Shown in pieces: positions 1 through 5,851 of a DNA stretch of 5,851 nt. Both the position numbers and the translations under genes were made by a program. Positions within the stretch are counted from its first letter, which is position 1. Every line of letters starts with the position of its first letter. This DNA is from Desulfobulbus sp. (GTDB lineage: Bacteria > Desulfobacterota > Desulfobulbia > Desulfobulbales > Desulfobulbaceae). The stretch lies in the NCBI GenBank assembly GCA_028684915.1, contig JAQUEZ010000334.1, forward strand, positions 1-5,851, in the 5' to 3' direction. The notes below the pieces were generated by a model. The model had not been told where the DNA came from, did no database searches, and was given only the letters and a program-made list of their open reading frames with translations.

Positions 1-225
<225 letters not shown>

Positions 226-237
226 GGCAGAATTGCC

Positions 238-242
238 AAGGA
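238..242 (+). promoter_or_regulatory. Ribosome binding site of nifI1
   Basis: AAGGA lies 8 bases before the ATG at 251. It decides the start: an in-frame TTG at 215 would overlap the end of anfH and add 12 residues not typical of a PII protein, whereas starting at 251 gives the usual PII beginning (MKMIRAIVRP). Confidence 0.75.
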
Positions 243-250
243 ACAATAAT

Positions 251-568
251 ATGAAAATGATCAGAGCAATTGTTCGACCTGATGCTGCCGACAGCGTTGC
301 TGACGGCTTGGCCGAAGCGGGTTTTTTCTCCATGACCAAACTCAGCGCCTTCGGTCGCGGCAAACAAAAGGGCATAACCGTTGGCACGATCCATTATGAC
401 GAGCTTCCCAAAGTCATGCTTTTGATGGTGGTTGAGGACGCCAGCGTGGCAGAAGTTATCAAACTTATCAAATACAAGGCATATACCGGCAACTTCGGAG
501 ACGGAAAAATTTTCGTCACCCCGGTGGATGAAGTGTTCACCGTGCGCACTGGTTCGACAGGACTCTGA
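251..568 (+). CDS. nifI1: PII-like nitrogenase regulator NifI1
   Basis: This 105-residue protein belongs to the NifI1 branch of the PII signal-transduction family. It begins with the PII first strand (MKMIRAIVRP), has the GRGKQKG segment at residues 35-41 that opens the T-loop, a LPKV strand near 52-55, and the nucleotide-binding GDGKIFV segment at 83-89 followed by a VRTG end. The T-loop is shorter than in GlnB/GlnK and has no tyrosine at the usual uridylylation position, as expected for NifI proteins. In methanogens NifI1 and NifI2 form a hetero-oligomer that binds the nitrogenase catalytic component and inhibits it when ammonium is added; 2-oxoglutarate with ATP relieves the inhibition. 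Here the likely target is the AnfDGK complex encoded just downstream; that is inference. Its stop lies 11 bases before nifI2. Confidence 0.92.
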   Translation: MKMIRAIVRPDAADSVADGLAEAGFFSMTKLSAFGRGKQKGITVGTIHYDELPKVMLLMVVEDASVAEVIKLIKYKAYTGNFGDGKIFVTPVDEVFTVRTGSTGL

Positions 569-579
569 TAGGTGACGAT

Positions 580-951
580 ATGAAGGAAATAATTGCGATT
601 ATCCGCCCTAAAAAAATGGGCAAGACCAAAGACGCCCTGGAAAAAATGGGGTTTTTGAGCCTCACGGCCATGCCTGCGATCGGACGAGGCAAACAACGCG
701 GCATTGCCAACGAGATCAGTTGCGACATTCCACCCGAGCTCATGGGACAGGGGAAATCCGGTGGAATGAAATATATCCCCAAACGTCTTTTTTCCCTGGT
801 TGTCCGCGACGCCGACGTCGGCCCCGTGGTGCAGGCGATCATCAAAGTGAATCAGACGGCCCAGATCGGCGACGGCAAAATATTTGTGTGCCCAATTGAC
901 GACGCCGTGCGGGTGCGCACTGATGAAACCGGCGAGAAAGCAATTTTGTAA
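580..951 (+). CDS. nifI2: PII-like nitrogenase regulator NifI2
   Basis: This 123-residue PII-family protein is the partner of NifI1. It starts MKEIIAIIRP, carries GRGKQRG at residues 35-41, and has a T-loop region longer than in NifI1 (about residues 42-68, with PPELMGQGKSGG), which is the hallmark of the NifI2 type. The nucleotide-binding GDGKIFV lies at 97-103, and the tail (VRTDETGEKAI) matches the NifI2 ending. In the studied methanogen system NifI2 senses 2-oxoglutarate and works with NifI1 to block the catalytic component reversibly. AGGTGA at 570-575 is the ribosome binding site for the ATG at 580. The short gaps on either side (11 and 23 bases) imply translation from the same mRNA as anfH and anfD, so regulator and enzyme are made together. 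Confidence 0.93.
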   Translation: MKEIIAIIRPKKMGKTKDALEKMGFLSLTAMPAIGRGKQRGIANEISCDIPPELMGQGKSGGMKYIPKRLFSLVVRDADVGPVVQAIIKVNQTAQIGDGKIFVCPIDDAVRVRTDETGEKAIL

Positions 952-971
952 GGTTATGCAAGGAGAAATGA

Positions 972-2535
<1,564 letters not shown>

Positions 2536-2537
<2 letters not shown>

Positions 2538-2543
2538 GGGAGG
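2536..2543 (+). promoter_or_regulatory. Ribosome binding site of anfG, overlapping the anfD stop
   Basis: GAGGGAGG lies 5 bases before the ATG at 2549 and overlaps the anfD stop codon (2535-2537). It supports the ATG at 2549 over the in-frame GTG at 2534, which would put this purine-rich sequence inside the gene. The arrangement suggests translational coupling of anfG to anfD. Confidence 0.7.
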
Positions 2544-2548
2544 CAATC

Positions 2549-2899
2549 ATGGATGACCTTATGAAAGATAGAATTGAACAACTCGTTGACTACATAATGA
2601 AAAAATGTCTCTGGCAATTCCATTCCCGCGCCTGGGACAGAAAAGATCAAAATGAGGGCGTCCTGACCAAAACAATGCAGTTGTTGTGCGATGAACCCGT
2701 CGAACTCGAGACGCCGGCGGACCGGTGTTATTGGGTGGATGCGGTCTGCCTCGCGGAGGCCTACAAAAGTCGCTACTCCTGGCTGTCGACGATGAACAAG
2801 GAAGAAATCAAACAACTCATGCACGGGCTTCATGAACGCATGGACTACCTAACCATTACCGGATCTCTCAATCTTGAGCTCACCGATCAGCATTATTAA
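2549..2899 (+). CDS. anfG: Iron-only nitrogenase delta chain AnfG
   Basis: This 116-residue protein is the delta (gamma-type) subunit found only in vanadium and iron-only nitrogenases. It shows the diagnostic segments [15 protein letters not shown] (about residues 17-31), [15 protein letters not shown] (about 58-72) and, at the C-terminus, [11 protein letters not shown] (about 97-107) with a final DQHY. The delta chain binds the alpha chain on the outside of the complex; its exact role in the iron-only enzyme is less clear than those of the other subunits. Compared with A. vinelandii AnfG (about 132 residues as remembered), it lacks the N-terminal extension and begins almost directly with the conserved helix. 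Its position between anfD and anfK is the standard one. The stop lies 14 bases before anfK. Confidence 0.96.
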   Translation: MDDLMKDRIEQLVDYIMKKCLWQFHSRAWDRKDQNEGVLTKTMQLLCDEPVELETPADRCYWVDAVCLAEAYKSRYSWLSTMNKEEIKQLMHGLHERMDYLTITGSLNLELTDQHY

Positions 2900-2913
2900 G
2901 AAGGAGCGTTGTC

Positions 2914-4302
2914 ATGCATTGTGAAGTGAAAGAAAAAACACGCAACGGTTGCATCAATCCGATATTCACCTGCCAGCCTTGCGGCGCCCAGTTTGCCAGC
3001 ATAGGGATCAAGGACTGCATCGGGATTGTTCATGGCGGCCAAGGGTGCGTTATGTTTGTTCGCTTGCTGATCTCCCAGCATTTCAAGGAAAGCTTTGAGA
3101 TTGCTTCGTCTTCGGTGCATGAAGACGGAGCGGTCTTTGGCGCGGTCAAACGGGTCGAGGAAGCGGTCGACGTGCTGTTGATGCGATATCCGGACATAAA
3201 AGTGATCCCGATCATCTCGACCTGCTCAACCGAAATCATTGGCGACGACATCGAAGGCGTGGTGACCAAGCTCAACGCCGGGTTGCTCAAGGAAAAATAC
3301 CCCGGCCGGGAGGTGCATCTCATCCCGATTCACACCCCGAGTTTTGTCGGCAGCATGGTAACCGGCTACGATGTTGCGGTACGCGATTTCATCACCTATT
3401 TTGCCCAAAAAACCGAGCCGAGCAAAAAACTGAACCTGATTACCGGCTGGGTCAATCCCGGGGACGTCACTGCGCTTAAACATTTGCTGGCGGAAATGCA
3501 GGTCGAGGCGACGGTCCTATTTGAAATCGAAAACTTCGATTCTCCCCTGATGCCCTATGGAAATTTTGTTTCCCACGGCGACACCACTGTTGAAGATCTT
3601 GCCGGGACGGCCAACGCCATCGGCACCATTGCCCTGAACCGATACGAGGGCGGCAAGGCGGCCTCGTACCTTGAAAAAGAATTTGGCGTGCCGACAATAA
3701 TCGGCCCAACCCCCATCGGCATCCGCAACACCGACACCTTTCTGCAAAATCTGAAAATAATGACCGGGAAGCCGATCCCGGAATCCTTGGTGCGCGAGCG
3801 GGGCATCGCCATAGACGCCATCACCGATATCGCCCACATGTTCCTGGCCGACAAGAAGGTGGCCATCTTTGCCAATCCGGACCTGGCCATCGGCATTGCT
3901 GAATTTTGCCTTGATCTCGAGATGAAGCCGGTGTTGTTGCTTCTCGGCGACGACAACACAACCTACCGGAAAGATCCACGAATTAAGGCACTGCAGGAAA
4001 ACGTCGATTACCCCATGGAGATCATTACCAACGCTGATCTCTGGGAGCTCGAAAACCGAATCAAGAACGAGGGCCTGGAACTCGATCTCATTCTCGGCCA
4101 TTCCAAAGGCAGGTTCTCAGCCATTGACAACAATATCCCCATGGTGCGGGTGGGATTCCCCACCTATGACCGGGCCGGATTGTACCGGCATCCGGTGGTT
4201 GGTTATGCCGGGGCCATGTGGCTGGCGGAACAGATGGCCAACACCATTTTCACCGACATGGAATACAAGAAAAACAAAGAGTGGATTCTCAACGTTTGGT
4301 AA
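2914..4302 (+). CDS. anfK: Iron-only nitrogenase catalytic component, beta chain AnfK
   Basis: This 462-residue protein has the same length as A. vinelandii AnfK and resembles it from end to end. It pairs with AnfD to hold the P-cluster at the subunit interface. P-cluster ligands are Cys20 (INPIFTCQP), Cys45 (GGQGCVMFVRL) and Cys104 (STCSTEIIGDD). Other family segments are SFVGSMVTGYD, TGWVNPGDV, GPTPIGIRNTD, LDLEMKPVLLLLGDDN, LGHSKGRF, RVGFPTYDRAG, and the ending NKEWILNVW. It lacks the long N-terminal extension of NifK, as expected for AnfK and VnfK. Cys23 forms a CxxC with ligand Cys20; in the A. vinelandii sequence as I remember it this position is alanine. AAGGAG at 2901-2906 sits 7 bases before the ATG. 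A strong hairpin follows immediately after the stop codon. Confidence 0.97.
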   Translation: MHCEVKEKTRNGCINPIFTCQPCGAQFASIGIKDCIGIVHGGQGCVMFVRLLISQHFKESFEIASSSVHEDGAVFGAVKRVEEAVDVLLMRYPDIKVIPIISTCSTEIIGDDIEGVVTKLNAGLLKEKYPGREVHLIPIHTPSFVGSMVTGYDVAVRDFITYFAQKTEPSKKLNLITGWVNPGDVTALKHLLAEMQVEATVLFEIENFDSPLMPYGNFVSHGDTTVEDLAGTANAIGTIALNRYEGGKAASYLEKEFGVPTIIGPTPIGIRNTDTFLQNLKIMTGKPIPESLVRERGIAIDAITDIAHMFLADKKVAIFANPDLAIGIAEFCLDLEMKPVLLLLGDDNTTYRKDPRIKALQENVDYPMEIITNADLWELENRIKNEGLELDLILGHSKGRFSAIDNNIPMVRVGFPTYDRAGLYRHPVVGYAGAMWLAEQMANTIFTDMEYKKNKEWILNVW

Positions 4303-4304
4303 CC

Positions 4305-4345
4305 CCTTGGGAGGAACCGCGCTGTGACGCGAGTTCCTCCTGAGG
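4305..4345 (+). promoter_or_regulatory. Long hairpin after anfK (mRNA stabiliser or partial terminator)
   Basis: The left arm 4305-4321 pairs with the right arm 4328-4345, giving 17 pairs (two of them G-U), one bulged A at 4332 and a six-base loop (CTGTGA, 4322-4327). The core is GGAGGAAC against GTTCCTCC, continued by CGCG against CGCG. It begins two bases after the anfK stop. There is no run of T after it (TGAGGATGGG follows on), so it does not look like a standard intrinsic terminator. A likely role is to protect the 3' end of the anfHDGK message or to reduce read-through into anfO, so that accessory proteins are made in smaller amounts than the subunits; this is inference. Confidence 0.72.
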
Positions 4346-4415
4346 ATGGGATAAAGCGGCAACCAGCTTCCATCGACTCACAGCATACTCATCAAAAAAC
4401 GGCAACGAGGCGAAT

Positions 4416-5168
4416 ATGAAAATCGCTGCATTTGTAAACGACCGTCTGGAAGTGACAAGCTTCTATGAAGATGGGGTAATTTGTCTTTTCGACAACCATT
4501 TTGGCAGTTGGAATTGCAGACGGCAAATACCCCTTGCAATCAACATGAACATGGGGCTTGCAGAACTGAAAAATGCGTTCAGAAATATTGAGACGCAACT
4601 GGAGGAATGCGAAGTTTTTTTGATCGCCGCTTCAAAAGGCGTGTTCCACGTCCTGCTGGAAGACCGAGGGTTTCGCACCTGGAAATCGACGGGAACGTTG
4701 TTTGAGCAACTGGACCATGTTGCCCAAAAAAACGCCGAATGTGTCGCTGCCGCGAAAGCTCAAAGAGAAGCCGACGTGCATCAAGGCTCAACGTGCGGCG
4801 CAGGTTGCGGACGTCCCCCCAGACGCGCTCTGGTTTTGCCAGGCAAAGAAATGACCACGCCTGACAGAATTCTTCCGAAACCGCATGCAGTGGGGGATGC
4901 GGGCGACGGTTGCTACAGGATCAATCTTGCCGAGATTCTGGAGCGTGAACCGAATCTGAATTCGAAACAAATACTGATCCCGTTTTTCCAGGAAACCGCT
5001 TTCAGGAAACTCGAGGTCTTGTGCGATCATCGCCCCAAATGGTTCGGCAAAGAATTTGGTTCGCTCAATGTTTACATTGCATCCGAGGTTATTACTGATT
5101 CCGGCCAGGGGCTTGCCGTAACCATTTGTCCGAACACACAATCTGAAAAGAACAACGGAAAGCGTTGA
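4416..5168 (+). CDS. anfO: Iron-only nitrogenase accessory protein AnfO
   Basis: This 250-residue protein matches the AnfO family (called Anf1 in Rhodobacter), which occurs with iron-only nitrogenase and is encoded directly after the structural genes. Features seen: an N-terminal domain starting MKIAAFVND, with KGVFHVLLEDRGFRTWKS at about 74-91, then EQLDHVA; a hydrophilic linker containing a CGAGC motif (Cys127 and Cys131) and proline-arginine residues; and a C-terminal domain from about 160 with GDGCYRINL, LNSKQILIPF, ETAFRKLEVLCDHRPKWF. No signal peptide or membrane segment is present, so it is probably cytoplasmic. Its biochemical role is not established; a part in cofactor or complex maturation is usually assumed. 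GAGG at 4407-4410 lies 5 bases before the ATG. It is separated from anfK by 113 bases holding the hairpin. Confidence 0.88.
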   Translation: MKIAAFVNDRLEVTSFYEDGVICLFDNHFGSWNCRRQIPLAINMNMGLAELKNAFRNIETQLEECEVFLIAASKGVFHVLLEDRGFRTWKSTGTLFEQLDHVAQKNAECVAAAKAQREADVHQGSTCGAGCGRPPRRALVLPGKEMTTPDRILPKPHAVGDAGDGCYRINLAEILEREPNLNSKQILIPFFQETAFRKLEVLCDHRPKWFGKEFGSLNVYIASEVITDSGQGLAVTICPNTQSEKNNGKR

Positions 5169-5202
5169 GCGGGATCATGACAATAATTTCACGGGGCGCA
5201 CT

Positions 5203-5763
5203 ATGAGAGATTTCTATAGCAGATCCTATCAACTCTATTTTGTTTACGGGGCTGATATGAATGTCGGACAGATCACTGCCCGTTGTCTCAATCCGGAATT
5301 CTTTGCAGTGGCACGGTTGAGTGATCATAGGATGACGTTTTTCGGCCATTCCAAGATATGGGATGGCGGTGAAGAATGCCTGATACGCGCCCCTGGAGAA
5401 GAAGTCTGGGGGGTAATCTTTCAACTCTCTTTTTCTGACGCAGATCGTCTTGACGCCTGGCTGGATGTGCGCCTGGACGGTTGCGGCGCACACTTTCTGT
5501 ATCCTGAGGATGTTGTAGACACCCATGGAAACAGCTACCCGGTTCTCCTGATGAAAAGGAATTTCCTTGGCGAACCAGCGGTTCCGACGGAAGAATACCT
5601 GCAATATATTATCGCAGGAGCGGATTTTCACGCCCTGCCCGCCGCCTATATACGTGCATTGAAAAATATCGAGACAAAGAAGGCCAGTTTTCCTGTACCC
5701 AAACAAAGCAAATTTGACCGCGCGCTCTTGGCCAATCTGTCATGTGACTGCGGCGAGGCGTAA
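5203..5763 (+). CDS. Gamma-glutamylcyclotransferase-fold (GGCT/AIG2-like) protein, probable nitrogenase accessory
   Basis: This 186-residue protein shows the outline of the gamma-glutamylcyclotransferase-like superfamily. It has a YFVYGADMN segment at 12-20 (family consensus Y-x-x-Y-G-S-N-M/L), an FAVARL strand near 34-39, a VWGVIFQLSFSDADRLD segment near 68-84, and a C-terminal YLQYIIAGADFHALPAAYI stretch near 132-150 that matches the family's closing helices. Active members release 5-oxoproline from gamma-glutamyl compounds using a glutamate in an LDxxEG motif. Here that segment reads LDAWLDV (83-89), with leucine at the expected glutamate position, so catalysis of the usual kind is doubtful. 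The C-terminus contains a CDC motif. The start at 5203 is needed to include the YFVYG strand, although only a weak GGGG (5193-5196) precedes it. It lies 34 bases after anfO, in the same operon. I cannot confirm that it equals AnfR of A. vinelandii. Confidence 0.75.
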   Translation: MRDFYSRSYQLYFVYGADMNVGQITARCLNPEFFAVARLSDHRMTFFGHSKIWDGGEECLIRAPGEEVWGVIFQLSFSDADRLDAWLDVRLDGCGAHFLYPEDVVDTHGNSYPVLLMKRNFLGEPAVPTEEYLQYIIAGADFHALPAAYIRALKNIETKKASFPVPKQSKFDRALLANLSCDCGEA

Positions 5764-5831
5764 AAACGGGCGAAGAAAGACGGGCTGAAACGCCCATATC
5801 GAACAGCCAAACAATACATCAAGGAGTCATT
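5764..5831 (+). other. Short intergenic gap with a weak hairpin
   Basis: No gene is visible here. A small GC hairpin can form (GGGC 5782-5785 with GCCC 5792-5795), or alternatively GGGCG 5768-5772 with CGCCC 5791-5795. No T-run follows, so termination is not supported. The gap ends with the ribosome binding site AAGGAG (5821-5826) of the next gene. Confidence 0.4.
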
Positions 5832-5851
5832 ATGCAGGAATCAAAGACAGG
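5832..5851 (+). CDS. Start of an unidentified downstream gene (partial)
   Basis: An ATG at 5832 is preceded at 5 bases by a strong AAGGAG (5821-5826) and opens a frame reading MQESKT before the window ends. This is too short to identify. The same strand and the 68-base gap suggest it may belong to the same operon and could be a further nitrogenase accessory gene. Confidence 0.55.

Noticed and set aside
3517..4101. Long minus-strand open frame opposite anfK
   Set aside because: Same reasoning: it is a shadow of the conserved anfK frame with no ribosome binding site evidence sought or seen that would outweigh this.
4346..4415. Possible sigma-54 promoter ahead of anfO
   Set aside because: I looked for GG and GC separated by ten bases in a TGGCAC-TTGC context and found no acceptable match.
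5092..5706. Minus-strand open frame of 204 codons opposite the GGCT-fold gene
   Set aside because: The plus-strand frame has recognisable fold motifs and fits the operon; the antisense frame has none and spans the anfO end.

Overview
The window carries an almost complete structural operon for the iron-only (FeFe) alternative nitrogenase, all on the + strand. The order is anfH (3' end only), nifI1, nifI2, anfD, anfG, anfK, anfO, then a gamma-glutamylcyclotransferase-fold protein, then the first codons of another gene. The AnfD, AnfG and AnfK assignments rest on close resemblance to remembered Azotobacter vinelandii proteins and on ligand residues at the same numbered positions. The anfG gene separates this system from molybdenum nitrogenase. 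The length and detail of AnfD and AnfK, and the AnfO-type gene downstream, separate it from vanadium nitrogenase.

Two PII-like genes (nifI1, nifI2) sit between the reductase gene and anfD. This layout is typical of anaerobes (methanogens, clostridia, Desulfobacterota, green sulfur bacteria) and is not that of Azotobacter or Rhodobacter. With a GC content that looks near 50% and strong bacterial Shine-Dalgarno sequences, an anaerobic bacterium such as a sulfate- or metal-reducing Desulfobacterota member is a reasonable guess. The window has no marker gene to prove it.

Layout: 1-225 end of anfH; 251-951 the two PII-like regulators; 975-4302 the catalytic subunits anfD, anfG and anfK, tightly packed; 4303-4415 a non-coding gap with a long GC-rich hairpin right after anfK; 4416-5168 anfO; 5203-5763 the GGCT-fold gene; 5764-5831 a short gap; 5832 onward the start of an unidentified gene. 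No promoter is visible: transcription presumably starts upstream of anfH, outside the window.

Expected cooperation: AnfH passes electrons to the AnfDGK complex, which holds the P-cluster and FeFe-cofactor. NifI1/NifI2 probably sense 2-oxoglutarate and ATP and switch the enzyme off when ammonium appears. AnfO and possibly the GGCT-fold protein are accessory factors. The system itself is known. The least described parts are the GGCT-fold protein, which appears to lack the usual catalytic glutamate, and the anfK-anfO hairpin.
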